Notes under the pieces: model-generated | What the model saw: only the letters and a program-made list of their open reading frames with translations | What the model was told of the DNA's origin: nothing | Databases searched by the model: none | Assembly: GCA_023512835.1 (NCBI GenBank) | Contig: JAKCVP010000432.1 | Span: 19,500 to 83,499, forward strand | From: Taxillus chinensis | Taxonomy: Eukaryota > Streptophyta > Magnoliopsida > Santalales > Loranthaceae | Length of the DNA stretch: 64,000 nt | Direction of reading: 5' to 3' | In this document: positions 10,155 through 21,274 of the stretch, piece by piece | How positions within the stretch are numbered: the first letter of the stretch is position 1 | How the letters are laid out: the number at the start of each line of letters is the position of its first letter | Program-made: the position numbers and the translations under genes

Positions 10155-10860
10155 CTCGCAGGGTCCACCGGGCTGCGCTCGGCTGCTGGTAGGGATTGCT
10201 TGGTAAGTCTAGCTGACCTGCCCGTTCAAAGAGAGAGAAGGAAAAGAGACACAACGAAGGATAAGACTAGCATGTAGCACACAAACCATGCAAAGGATGT
10301 GGAGAAGAGCTAATACCCTTTGGGAATCTCAAGAAGCACAAGAGATGCGACTAAAGGAGAGGTGCACTTTGGAGTTGGAACTTTGAGGTCAAGCTTCCGA
10401 ATGTCGGCGGTCCTCTCAAGTTCACTCGGAACAACGGTGGCGAGGCTAACGACCACTTTGTCAGCTATTGGCAGTGCGAGGACACCTGTAGAGCGACGAC
10501 GAAGACCGGACGTGCCTCTCACTGTAAACGAGTCAACATTTGCAATGCAGGCAGATTCGCAGTGGGTCTTCCCCGGCTTAATAAGCAAGAGACGTGCGGC
10601 CGAAAACGGCGAAAACTCGCTTCACGCGTTGATGAGCATGGCAAAAGCTGGACGGCTGCCCACCCCTCAAACATTTCAAACTCCATCCGTATACTTTCCA
10701 GGGACGCAGTCTCCGCCCTTGACTCAAAGTAAAAGGAAAGACAAGAATGCTCTCCTAGTCGTGCAAATTGCGTTTGCTTTGTGTCGACAGCCGCCCTTGC
10801 CCGCTTCCTATCAGCTTGCGAGGCTCAGCACGATAAAACGGGGATGTTCTTAGCAGGCGC
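10155..10860. other. Intergenic region, no gene called
   Basis: Upstream of the dioxygenase gene. A 177-codon plus-strand ORF (10320-10853) and a 92-codon minus-strand ORF overlap here. Neither has a recognisable domain or splice context, and I treat both as chance. Confidence 0.4.
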
Positions 10861-10866
10861 AAAAAA
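10861..10866 (-). terminator. RNA polymerase III terminator of the tRNA
   Basis: A run of six T on the minus strand begins one base after the discriminator base of the tRNA. Confidence 0.8.
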
Positions 10867-10867
10867 G

Positions 10868-10955
10868 CGACATGCATGGGACTCGAACCCACAGCCTTCA
10901 GTAATTCTAGCTGGAGAAGCCGGAAACTGACGCGCTACCATTGCGCCAACACGCC
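10868..10955 (-). tRNA. tRNA-Arg(CCG) with a 16-base intron
   Basis: On the minus strand the gene folds fully. The 7-bp acceptor stem is GGCGTGT with GCATGTC (G-U wobbles allowed). The D stem is GCGC/GCGC with a GG-containing loop, the anticodon stem TCAGT/ACTGA, the variable loop 5 bases, and the T arm GTGGG-TTCGAGT-CCCAT. Between the anticodon stem halves lie 23 bases, which means a 7-base loop plus a 16-base intron after position 37. The loop reads TTCCGG..T, so the anticodon is CCG (Arg). A CCA triplet inside the intron is not in the anticodon position. The mature length is 72. Confidence 0.88.
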
Positions 10956-11608
10956 CCGAACGGTGACATGCAATATGCGATTCCACCACGTGCAAACTTC
11001 TCCATTTTGGACACTCCTACAATATATATTATGAATGACAGCTGCATGTCAACGATGAACATGGTGCAGCCCATACGCAAACGTTGCGGAGGGGATCTAG
11101 TAATGAGACATTACCTATCCTATGCATACGTTCAGTATCTTTTTTACATCAAATGCAATGGACGTGCGACACGAACGTAGTAGGAAACCTGAACTGTCAG
11201 TGGCTTTGTTCGACAGCAGCAGCGCACAAAATGTCCAGTGAAGGTATAACGACCTAGGGTTCTCTCTACATCTTTCGAACCCAGTACAAACCGAGCATTA
11301 GCTCAAGCGATCAGTAGAATACTTACATGCTAGGGTCGGGTGTGATAGCGTTAGGATGACAGTGCTCAAGGCGAGTGTGAAATGGCCTTGCTGCAACTCA
11401 CCAATTCCAGGATGAGATACCATCTGGCATTGGTACATCAAGCCGGACACCACTCAGTGAAGATGATCTATAGTAGCGAATACACATCTTCTCGTTTTGA
11501 CTCCTTTCCTTGAAGCAACGGTCTGCTATCAATGTCAACGCCACTTAATCTTGCCCTGCCCTTGTCAATGGAGAGGTCGCGAAATGCAACCCGATTAGAA
11601 GGTTATGC
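10956..11608. other. Intergenic region, nothing identified
   Basis: No ORF with protein-like features and no RNA motif seen. It separates the tRNA from a secreted-protein gene. Confidence 0.4.
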
Positions 11609-12355
11609 TTATGTAGTTTCTTCCCATTTCACCTTTGCCCTGAACCAGTGCGGCTTCGTTGACTTGAATACTTCTATGAAGCGGTGAAATGATCCAGTGC
11701 TCAAATTTCCGTGGTACGACTTCGAAGCAACCTCTTGCATTGAAAGCCAGGAATCTCCTCTTAGATACGAAATAGTGAATCCACTGTCAGAAGAATCACC
11801 AGATACGTCTGTCGAGCCTATCCATTCCAAGTCCGATTCGGTAGATCTATGTGACAGTGAATCCCACTCAGAATCACTTGAGGATGAGGAAATTGAAACC
11901 TCTTCACCATCTTGAGTCTGGCAACCAACTTTAAGAAAGTAATTCCCTGCTTCTATCTCTTCAGTACTCAGGACCCGCCTGCCCGGCCCCAACTGCACGC
12001 AAAACTCATGCTCGCGGCATTCGAAATCCTCTTCACGTACGGATGGAAACGGATGGTTTACTGGCTCACAGTAGTGCTCCCATGCGGTGGTTGAAGTACA
12101 TTTTTGCTCTTCTGTGGCGTCGTAGTCTTGGTATCCCCAGTTGCAGTTTCTGCACATAGCAACAAACTTTGGTATTCTGATCCTTGGATCAGGCTGTCCT
12201 CGGTTCATATCCGAGATGGATGGCGAGGAATCTACTGCATTGATCTCCGCTATAGTGCGTCCAGCAAGAGCAAGGGGACTCGCGGTGTGAGAAAAAATCA
12301 GAATCAGAGCGAAGAACATGGTACATCCGATCCTTGATATGCAGTTGGATATCAT
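11609..12355 (-). CDS. Secreted cysteine-rich protein, framework A
   Basis: Intronless, 248 residues from the ATG at 12355; an internal ATG at 12319 would give a shorter signal peptide. The N-terminus is a signal peptide (MFFALILIFSHTASPLALA). The mature part has six cysteines with spacing C-x14-C-x9-YC-x16-C-x5-FC-x25-C, preceded by a CRNC pair. It is followed by a long acidic Ser/Asp-rich tail (SSSSSDSEWDSLS). I recognise no family. The same cysteine spacing recurs in the divergent gene at 14653-15444, with C-x9-YC and FC-x25-C identical. An extracellular role such as an effector or wall protein is inference only. Confidence 0.62.
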   Translation of the reverse strand: MISNCISRIGCTMFFALILIFSHTASPLALAGRTIAEINAVDSSPSISDMNRGQPDPRIRIPKFVAMCRNCNWGYQDYDATEEQKCTSTTAWEHYCEPVNHPFPSVREEDFECREHEFCVQLGPGRRVLSTEEIEAGNYFLKVGCQTQDGEEVSISSSSSDSEWDSLSHRSTESDLEWIGSTDVSGDSSDSGFTISYLRGDSWLSMQEVASKSYHGNLSTGSFHRFIEVFKSTKPHWFRAKVKWEETT

Positions 12356-14652
12356 GTCGTAGCAGCTCAGGTCGAATGTATCGCAGGCTCGTGGAATGTC
12401 CACAATGGCGTCGATGTTGCGCTGAGGATTGACGAGATTCTAGTGCGAACTCCACGTGGAGACCTTGGCCTGAGCTAATAACACATGGCTCCGTTTCAGG
12501 TCACCGAAAAGATTATTGAATATACACATATGGTCGCGGATGGATGTCAAGTCGCAAAGACAGTGCTCACCGCGCTTTGTCAACATTCCTATTTACCGCG
12601 GCTCAGATTGCAGATTGGGAGAAGTCTGGCCCTCCCTCAAGCAACTGCAGAGATAGAAAAGTGTCGCCTCCTTTCAAGTGAACGCAAAGATGAACAGTCC
12701 GACAAATGCTAGTCACATCTGTGGAACCAATTTCGCCATGGTGCATTGTCGAGGTACATCAACCTTCGAGTTGCTGGCTACTTTGTGACGAGAGCAATGG
12801 CAGATAAGAGCCATGGAGACTGGGTGCAAGCAATGTACGGCGCAGCAGGTCCATAGCAGCAAAAGACAAGGCTCCAGGCAAGGACTCTCAATGCGTGTAG
12901 AACTGGAACTCTCTGAAGCCTGGAGACTGCTGAGTAGGTACTGTATGGATGGGTGGTCGCCCGTATTGGGCCTGAAATGCCCCAATGGACGGAGCCTAGG
13001 CTTGCCAGGCTCATTTCCTTGCAGTCCACCCTTGAAACGGAGGGAAGATTTCCGTGCATTCATGCAACTGACACACGGGTCGCAGTCTCTCAAGAGCCGC
13101 AGCCGCAAGTAGGTCGGACTGGCTTGCAAGATCAGACTCCGTCAGCTTCTGATTAGCGATTGCTAGATTCCAACGCTCATCATTGCAAGACGCGCGCATG
13201 GTTTGGACATCTTCAAAACAGCAGCCACTTTGAATTTATACTGTACTGTATCACTCCATGAATCATCTTTGTGGTGCTCGGAAGGTATCATGACGGTACC
13301 GGAGGGACCAATTCCGTGCTTGTGTACGAAGTACAATAGACTTCCCACTTGAGAGGGTGACTGTCACCTGCGCCGTCGATTCTTATCTGAGGTTTGAACA
13401 TTTTTGGTCACAAGAACGTCTTCTGGTGATGAGTCTGTTGGTTCTTGTAGGCAGGGGCAGACGGCCCTTGGTATGATTAGATGGATGGACATATCGCAGC
13501 CACGATCTTAAGAGCGATACATTTCCTTCGACCTATGCAAAAACAAGCCGCGTTGCAGGCATGTCGATACAGAATCAACGGTAAGACATCGGGCAAATGC
13601 TAGTAGATCGACGATGGTTCGATGTGGGGTTACGACGCGGGCATTTGCAATTATCCGGGGTACAAAAAGTTGTTGTTCCAAGCGGGTGGACATGGCAGCA
13701 TGTGTGGCTGCAGTGGCTATAAACTTGACTTGCTTCAACACTTGCAGCCATGACTACTATCTGACAAGAAGAGTAGCATAGTGTTTTACTTGTCTACCTA
13801 CAGTAGTCGGATCAGCGAAGTGTTTGGAAGCATCGTTCTAATCCGAGACTGCCGTTCAACGCAAAGGGTTGATAATTATTGCTACAAGCTTATCATGGAC
13901 ATGCACTGTATGATCTGATCTTTCAAACGCCATGCGTCTAGATATGACAACCCAGCTCGCTTAGTGGACAAGAATGTTTGCGTCCATTGGGAGTCTTGTT
14001 GTAGATGCTCAGCGGGGGCAGTTCGTCGGGGTGGCTTCGATTCAAAATCGAGGCGACTTCCTCTTACCCCACTTGGGCTCGACGAACAGCGTCTCACACA
14101 ATTACTGTGGGGTCAGTGTTCTGCTTACTGCTCATGCCTGATTGTGCAATTGAATTGCTTATGGCAAATCCTGGCAGATCTGAGTAATTGCAACGACCCT
14201 AACCCGTGCTCTGTACATTCTCTATCTCATATCGCTATATGCTTTCGGACGAGTGCTCATTGGATCTTCGCTGGAACAGTTCGGCCATAGGTGAAATTCT
14301 CAGGGAAAGCTGTCAATGTCTGTTTCTAGGATTGTGGCTTCCACGGTTGTTTTTGTGTGCGAAGAAAAAAATCAAGCTTTGAATACCAATGGCCACGAAA
14401 CCCATGCATCATGATGCTCCAATCATGCCGTTTTCGTGCTTTCTTTCGAGAAGCCGGATAGGCGAGATCGATTCGCATACTTCGTACATTGTGGGACATA
14501 GTCAGTACCCATCCCTGCGCTTTCCAACCTTTTACCGGACCTACGTCTGGCCTTCGCTTCCAGACGACTTTTCCGAGGCTGAGTGTATAGCAGAGAAGAA
14601 GCTCGTCTTCTAAGCAGTGCAACGTCTGAAGGTTCGATCGAAGTCCCTCGAA
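12356..14652. other. 2.3 kb gap between two head-to-head secreted-protein genes
   Basis: Several ORFs of 60-138 codons occur on both strands but none has a signal peptide, domain or splice support. It presumably holds the two promoters. No transposon ORF or terminal repeat was recognised. Confidence 0.4.
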
Positions 14653-15444
14653 ATGCTCATTGTCCTCTTATTGGTCGCTCTGGCCGGGTCGAAAGCTGTT
14701 GATGTCCGCCCTTACACCAATCATGCTCTGGAAAACAACTCAGGGGATGAAGCCTACCGAAGCAGCGCGCAAGGTGATCTATACAAGCGTGCCGTATACA
14801 TACATCGTCAAAACTTCGACCGCGCTTGTCGGAGGAGATCATTTGATTTTCTGTATGCAGACCCATGGGACGATAGGTGGTGTGATTCACTGTTCTCCTA
14901 CGGCCAGTACTGCATGTATGCAGTAGGCGAAAGTGATAGGACGGAGGCCACATACCGTTCGTGGCAGCAACGTTTTCCGTGCGAACCCGACAGAACGTTT
15001 TGCGGAACGTTTGATGCCGTTACAGGCTCACTCTTGGAGTATGAGCGTAGACCGTGGCATAATCGGAAGACGGTTCACTGTGTCGAGTTCACAGACCAGG
15101 ACCTGGTAATGATTCTGAGGGCCGTAAATCTTTCCTGGGTAACGCAGCGGTTCATAGCTCCGCCTCACGCTACATATGCACTCTTCAAGTTTGGCTTCGA
15201 TGGAGACTTGCTTGGAGGAAAGCTACACCTCGAGATTAACTCTGGGACTCTGAGGACCAGTACAGAGGTCATCGCACAGTATGATATCGATGGCGCAAAA
15301 GACAACACGACATATCATTCCTATGGCGTGGAGCACAAATTCCAAATGGCGTCGCAGGATTCCCTCACCTTTCAAGGCTTCGTATCATTTGAGAATACCC
15401 GAAAGACTTCGATTCTGGCTCAGGCTATGGTATTTTTCAGCTAA
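14653..15444 (+). CDS. Secreted cysteine-rich protein, framework A, divergent copy
   Basis: Intronless, 263 residues from the ATG at 14653. A short signal peptide (MLIVLLLVALAGSKA) is followed by a pro-like region ending in a dibasic YKRAVY site. Six cysteines follow with spacing C-x17-C-x9-YC-x22-C-x6-FC-x25-C. The C9 and C25 intervals and the Tyr and Phe before the third and fifth cysteines equal those of the gene at 11609-12355. The C-terminal 120 residues are cysteine-free and beta-rich (HATYALFKFGFDGD, GGKLHLEINSG), with possible N-glycosylation sites (NLSW, NNTT). No known family was recognised. It is the divergent neighbour of its putative relative. Confidence 0.65.
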   Translation: MLIVLLLVALAGSKAVDVRPYTNHALENNSGDEAYRSSAQGDLYKRAVYIHRQNFDRACRRRSFDFLYADPWDDRWCDSLFSYGQYCMYAVGESDRTEATYRSWQQRFPCEPDRTFCGTFDAVTGSLLEYERRPWHNRKTVHCVEFTDQDLVMILRAVNLSWVTQRFIAPPHATYALFKFGFDGDLLGGKLHLEINSGTLRTSTEVIAQYDIDGAKDNTTYHSYGVEHKFQMASQDSLTFQGFVSFENTRKTSILAQAMVFFS

Positions 15445-15949
15445 GATCAGCGTGCATCAAAGTGCAACAAGCATCGACGTCTGCCTGCAGTACGATCTTG
15501 TATTGGTAGCCGCCGTGAGCACAGGCTATTCTCAATGTGTGCAGGAGCTCGACTTCGTAAAGCTTGTACACTTCCAGCACGGAAGGTAGCGAGCAAAGGA
15601 ACCTGTTACGTGCAAGTGATGATCTTGGCGGGACACATAGAGGGCAGTAAGGCCCAGTCACTGTGCCATTACGTTGTGGAAGTACCCGGCAGAAGTAGAT
15701 ATCGGAACGACAGTGCCTGTCGAGTCCATCTCTGGGAACCTTTGTTGTCCACCTTAGTAGATGCATCACCAGGAAACCACCGGCTTCACCTTCCAACCAT
15801 GGGCATGCCTAACGCCTACAAGTGACCCCTGACTAATGTTACAATTCCCAAGTGTGCGCCAAATTAAAGGGCGACCATGCCCTTCTGTGATCTTCGGCAC
15901 ACCGCAGGGACCCATATGTTGAGATGCCTATCGTAACAACATGACTAGA
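15445..15949. other. Convergent intergenic region
   Basis: 3' flanks of the secreted-protein gene and GDT1. Nothing else seen. Confidence 0.45.
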
Positions 15950-17606
15950 CTACCGCCAGCCTTGCGCAGCCTCCAACAGTGTAAAAACCCCGAATCCAAC
16001 GAAGATGGCGCCGCCGATGAGCGTGACTGAGCAAAACACATTAGCAAAGCGATTGAGCGAAGTCAACTGAAGTACTGACTTTTCCTCATAGTGATGCGGC
16101 CGGCAAGTACGCTTCCGCCAATCACGGCAGCCGCCGTGCAGACAAAGTGGCCCATGGTTGCGCCGACCATGATCCAAAAGTATTCCTGTCCGGCAGCCAT
16201 AGCGACCGTGGCTATCTGACTTCTGTCGCCAAGTTCACCAATGAAAGTCATACTGAAGGTTTCTACCCATGCGGGACTCAATAGTAGCCCAAGAAGGTTC
16301 TTGATGCCTCCTAGGGGTGACTTCGCATTAGCCGAAGTCGACCCTGACGGCGAGGTTGAGGCACTGCGCGCTCCCGAATCGAACTTGGACCGCGACCGTG
16401 ATCTGGAAAGATTGCCTGATTCCAACGCATATGGCGAAATAGACGATGCTCTGCGCCGTGTCTCCTGGCGAGCGATAACAATTTCTTTCTCGTCAAGCTC
16501 CGCCTGGACCTCACGGATCTCTTCGCCGACACCTTGATTAGGATCCATCTCAAGACCCTCCCGCAATGATTTGGCGCCGAAGACAAAGAATAGTACCGCT
16601 GCGAGAAGGGAAGCCCATCTCTTCGATATCAAGGCGCCAACTGCGTGTCCTGTCAAGGCGGACAAGATCGTCATTACGAAGAGCGCGGAAAAGGCTGCAG
16701 AGAAGACTTGAAGTCGAGGGTGTCTCATAGCCATTAGTGCGGCAACGATAAATGTCTTGTCACCGATTTCTGTGGCAGCAATGGAGGTGAAAGATCCGAC
16801 AAGTGCGTCCCATTTGACGTCTTCAACTATGTCGTCGAAATCATCGTCATCTGAATCATAATCCTTGTGATGTACCTGAGGCGCTTTCAAGGGGTCAGGA
16901 GCAGAGTGGGAGAAATCATGCGGGGTATTAGGAAGATTCTCAGGCTTCTAAGTGTGCCGTGTTAGCTTTGGAGAAACGTCTCTTGCTCGAAACTCTGTAC
17001 CTTGATGCCAGGTGCTCCTTTCTTCTCTGATGACTCCAGCTTTGAAGCGTCCTTAGCTGATGGCTTTTCATTGCTAACGGTCTTTCTCGGGACGTCGGCA
17101 TCCAGGTCAGAGACAGGCTTTATAGGTTTCTCCTTAGGGGCCTCCGGCTTATTCGATTGCTTCTCACCCGTCAGCGCCTCAATCTCCTTCCTATTTCGAT
17201 CTTTTTCAGAGACACCACCTTCCGTCCCAGTGGTTCCTTTTCTCGGCGCCTGTCGGTTGGGGTCGTTCATGACACTATCTTCCGGGCGCTGGATCTCCTT
17301 ATCGAGAGATGGTCCAGCGACATGCTCGACCTTCTTTTGAGGGTCGGTTCCACCTATCGGATGGACATTCGGCCCAACATGAGGCATGCCGTCATTGCCA
17401 TCATGAGGAGCGTATTTAGTACCAGGGTCAGACTTTGGTGATTTCACGGGCGTATGAGGGAGCGCATGATCAGCGTCTGCTACAGGGTCGAGGGGATGGC
17501 CAGGGACGGTTTTGAGGGAGTCGGACGCGGCACCTGTGGCGAGGGCTAAGGAATGAGGGAGCGACGAGAGAAGTAAGAACAATAGGGGACTGGCGTGCAC
17601 TTTCAT
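15950..17606 (-). CDS. gdt1: GDT1/TMEM165-family cation (Ca2+/Mn2+) transporter
   Basis: Three exons on the minus strand (17606-17001, 16947-16080, 16026-15950), 516 residues. A signal peptide (LLFLLLSSLPHSLALA) leads into about 200 residues of Pro/Lys/Asp-rich, probably lumenal sequence. Then come two UPF0016 modules with the family motif E-x-G-D-(K/R)-(S/T): ATEIGDKTFIVAAL and GELGDRSQIATVAM. The modules are separated by a basic, Ser/Arg-rich cytosolic loop. The last exon supplies the final membrane span (GGAIFVGFGVFTLLEAAQGW), and without splicing the frame would stop before it. By family, it is a Golgi/vacuolar Ca2+ and Mn2+/H+ exchanger needed for glycosylation and ion homeostasis. The long lumenal N-terminus is larger than in yeast Gdt1. 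Confidence 0.9.
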
Positions 17607-18268
17607 GGTGCTGGTCGCTGAGTAGGCTGGAGGTGGGCAATGACTGAAAGGAGCGGATGGAGGACTGAAAATAGAAGGAAGAACAGAATCAAAGCATGTC
17701 AGCCGGAATGCCGCACTTTGCTTGAAGATGATTCGCAATGAGATGTCGAGGAGGCTTGAGAGAGCGACGAGAAACGTATCGCGTTCCCCAGGAAACTTTA
17801 CCAGGAGGATCGGCGGATCCAGGCCTTGGTGTGCCGCAAACAAAGTTGACCCTGACACGCTCGTGACAGTTGTGCAAAGTAAAAAGTAGAAGTGGTTGGC
17901 AGTCTGTGCGCGCGAAGCCGTGGGCGTAGACGCAAGAACTTGGCTCCAACTTGAGTACTGCGCCTAGGTAAGCGCGAGCACGCTCTGGTACCCCTGCTGC
18001 TGTCTTCCAAAGCCGTGAGCGTCCGCAGGAGGGCGCGTCTCAAAACACATCGCATTTCCGCACAGGTCCGAGGGTCCTCCCCAGCAATCTCAGCGTGTCG
18101 GACAATCGGACCATCGGACTTTCAGTCTTGGCACTGCGTCCTCCCGTCCAGACGCGTCCGCAGTCGTGCCAGTCTCCCATCGTCTTCTAGAGTTACAACC
18201 CTATCTTCGAACGGTCCCATTACTGTGCAATCCATCGACGCGTCACCTGCTGCTGCGCGACGCTGAAA
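17607..18268. promoter_or_regulatory. Divergent promoter region
   Basis: 660 bases between GDT1 (minus) and the TRF-like gene (plus). No gene seen. Confidence 0.4.
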
Positions 18269-20735
18269 ATGCCGCCTCGAAGCAGTGCCCGTCAAGCTGC
18301 GCGAAGATCCGCCTCCGCCTCCGCTGAGCCCTCGACTGCAAAGCGTAATGCACGTGGCAAGCCTCAGACTTCGGTCTCAAAGGTATACACAGACCGATCT
18401 ACAATTGACTTCGCTCATGGAGAGATTGCTAACGGGATGATTCCACAGAGTATTCCACTGAACACTGTTCAAGAACACGATCAAGTCGAAGGTGGGTTCC
18501 ATTTCTGCTCTCAGCAAGCTCAAGCGGAGTTTGGGCCATGCCGGGCGCTGTACTTCGTGTCTAGAGGCGAAGCAAGCCCATGGTAACCCTAACGGCCTCG
18601 CAAGCCAGAGCAACCATCCCATACTATATGTGCTAACAGCGCTATAGTCCCTGACGACAATCTTGAAGTCGTACTACCTACGACAACGCAGGATGTATCA
18701 GCCAGCCAGGACTTCGGGCATCGCGGCCCTGAAGACAATCCTGATCAGATGCAGGTGGAAGAATTGAACCATGATCACACAGACCTATCCGGTGCCACGG
18801 CAGTTAACCACTCCATCGAGGTGTCAGCTTTCCCCCAACATTTCGCAGCTGATATGCCGGGACAGCTTCCTCAACTGGACCGAGCGGCATGCGAAGTGAT
18901 ATCCACGATATTGAGCACCGTCAACGACGCTAGGTACGTCTCGCGTGCGGTTGCTGATCTTGAGAACGATCCTCGCTTCCAGAGGTATGAGACACAGCTA
19001 TACCAGATGTCAGAATGGTATGGCCCAACGCAGTGCACAATGAGGTGCCGCTTGATTGATACAGACATGATCTTGCGCGGTCTCTTCAACATCGCGTCGA
19101 GTGACGAGCTCCCACCTGGGAATTGGAGGCCGGATCCCCTCTTCAGTCGCGCTAATCTGGCCATGGTCGCCATCTGCTTGCTGAAAATGAGCCTGTCGGA
19201 CCCTATCAGCGCTTCTGAATTGATTTTTTTCGATCGTCACCTTGCAGAACTCAGCTTGCTTGAACTTTCAGGCTTCACAGAAGAACGCTTTGCCAAGGAC
19301 GGCCCTCTGCGAGATGCTCTGTGCAATTTTTTTCTCAAGCTGCGAACTCAGAGTCTCATTGCAAGCCTTCGCTGGTCTTCAGATGATCATCGGAGCGTCT
19401 CTGATCACATCACGGCAACGTTTCTCACGCAAAATGCCGAGAGTGCCCGCGCTTTGCTCACACCAGCTGCAGAGAGGGTCAGTGAGAAGTTGAGCGACGA
19501 GATCATGAACTATGCTCAATCGATTGATGAAGTCACGAAAGGAATCGATGGACAGGCGGCCGTGGCAGAGCATCTGGCCCAGATCTACGCCTGGGATGAC
19601 TTTTGTTGGTCTCTTGTCCAAGCGTTGACCCATTGTGACAGTGTATGGAAGGGTGCACTAACTAGGATCAACGCTGAGACTGTCGCTGATCGACTTGCTT
19701 CCAGAATTTTGAGGAGCCAAGAAATGCAGCCACGCAGTTCTCTGGGTCTCAGGTTCTCCAGGCAGCTAGTTGAGCAGGCGCAAAAAGCGGGAGATGCTCT
19801 GAATAATCAGTTCGCGGTTGAACAAGCCCCTGTGTCTGCTCTGCCTTCTAGATTGAACTACAAGGGCTCCAGTAACGGGCGACGTATCTCACCCATCCAC
19901 TACGGTGACGCTGAGTCTAACGTCGAAAACTTCATACCACGTCAACCAAACATGGCAGGTGGAACGGATCTTTTGCATTCTTCTGCCTCGGGACCGTCGA
20001 GCCAGTCCGCTTCGCAAGATATTGGCTTCGTCGCTGTGACCGGACACAACCATGATCGACAGGAAGATATTCGTCGCGAACACAACCGCGAGCAGCTTCA
20101 GCAACGCAAGCGTCCTTTGGAACAGTCCCCCGAAGACAGCCCGCCCCGCAAACGACATAACTATGAAGCACCACTAGATGAGTCGTATCACCAAGTGCAG
20201 ACCCCGCTTGCTGATCCAGGAGACGAGGAATTTGAGCCCCGCAACCCAATTGATGATGAGTTGCCTCCCGATACGCAACTCTCTGATGTGAGGTTGGCAG
20301 CCAAAAGGACGACGATGGAACAGTCAGCGCAGAAACAGCAAAGATCTCGTGCAACCTGGACGTCGCAAGAAGAAAATCGCATCATACAAATGGTTGGCGA
20401 GTACGGGCCAAAATATGCTATGATTAAGAAGAAGGATGATCAGAGTCAAGCCATACTCTCTGAACGCTCTGCGGAAGACATACGCCACAAGTGCCGCAAT
20501 ATCAAGTTCACATATCTCAAGTAAGCCCGTCTGCAGACTCTTTTGAAAGTACACTTCTAACAACAGCATCAGAGCGAAATATCCACTTCCCCCAAACTTC
20601 GAATTCGTCAACATTGACAAGAAATTCCAGGAAGAGCTGAGTCGTTTGGGTATTAGCTATACACAACCCAAGGTGCGCAACCAAACAGCTAAGAGCCGCA
20701 TCGAAGCTTCGCAGGAAGATGAGGATGTGCAGTAG
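18269..20735 (+). CDS. Telomere repeat-binding factor (TRF/Taz1-like), TRFH and telobox Myb domains
   Basis: Four exons (18269-18382, 18449-18491, 18648-20520, 20573-20735), 730 residues. After a basic Ser/Ala-rich N-terminus, residues about 130-330 match the helical TRFH-type dimerisation domain (LDRAACEVISTILSTVNDAR). The central part is disordered, with a nuclear-localisation-like KRPLEQSPEDSPPRKRH. The C-terminal Myb/telobox (about 614-680) has WTSQEENRIIQMVGEYGPKY and a recognition helix HKCRNIKFTYL, close to the VDLKDKWRN-type telobox. By family knowledge it binds double-stranded telomeric repeats. The acceptor of the last intron is uncertain by six bases (20567 or 20573); both keep frame. 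Confidence 0.85.
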
Positions 20736-21274
20736 ACGTAGGAGATAATTGTGCTTGGGCTACGCCCATCGGCTTTGCTAAATGGGAGATGTTTGTCGGC
20801 ACGGCAGATAGCCGTCAGAAGCGCGCTTGGACTAGGAATATGGGATTGGCAAGCAACACCATTGGGGCTTCAGGCCGACGGCCGATTTTACAGAACGCGG
20901 CTTGGTCAGGTACATTTCCAAGGAACTATCGAGAGTATCGACATGTTTCTCGTGGCTGCGTGGGCTGTCAGGCCCAATCAAAATCGGGCCGAAGATGCCG
21001 CAGCGCCCTGGCCGGCAAGTGTGAGGCTCTCGGCCATTGCAATTGTGGGGTTTACAAGGGGGTTTGGTGATCTTCCGAGCTTGCTCGCTTGCGACAATCT
21101 GACAGGAACCCCACCTGGCACATAGCCAACGGTCACATTTCGTACCTACGTCCGCAAAAGCTTCTTCTGATTTCTGCTGCTTTTGCTAATTTCGCCGTAT
21201 ATTCAAAATCTCACTCGCTGGAAGCATGCTGCCAAGTTGCGCATATCTCTTCCCTTGTCGTTACCACGCCGGTC
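20736..21274. other. Intergenic region between tandem genes
   Basis: Downstream of the TRF-like gene and upstream of pantothenate kinase. Short ORFs here show no protein-like features. Confidence 0.45.

Noticed and set aside
10320..10853. 177-codon plus-strand ORF before the tRNA
   Set aside because: Composition is unremarkable, with no domain, signal peptide or introns; probably chance.
10868..10955. Reading the tRNA as Trp(CCA)
   Set aside because: The CCA triplet lies inside the intron; only CCG falls in position 34-36 with a perfect 5-bp anticodon stem.
12713..13129. 138-codon minus-strand Cys-containing ORF between the secreted genes
   Set aside because: Cysteines are irregular, there is no signal peptide, and the overlapping frames are equally open.
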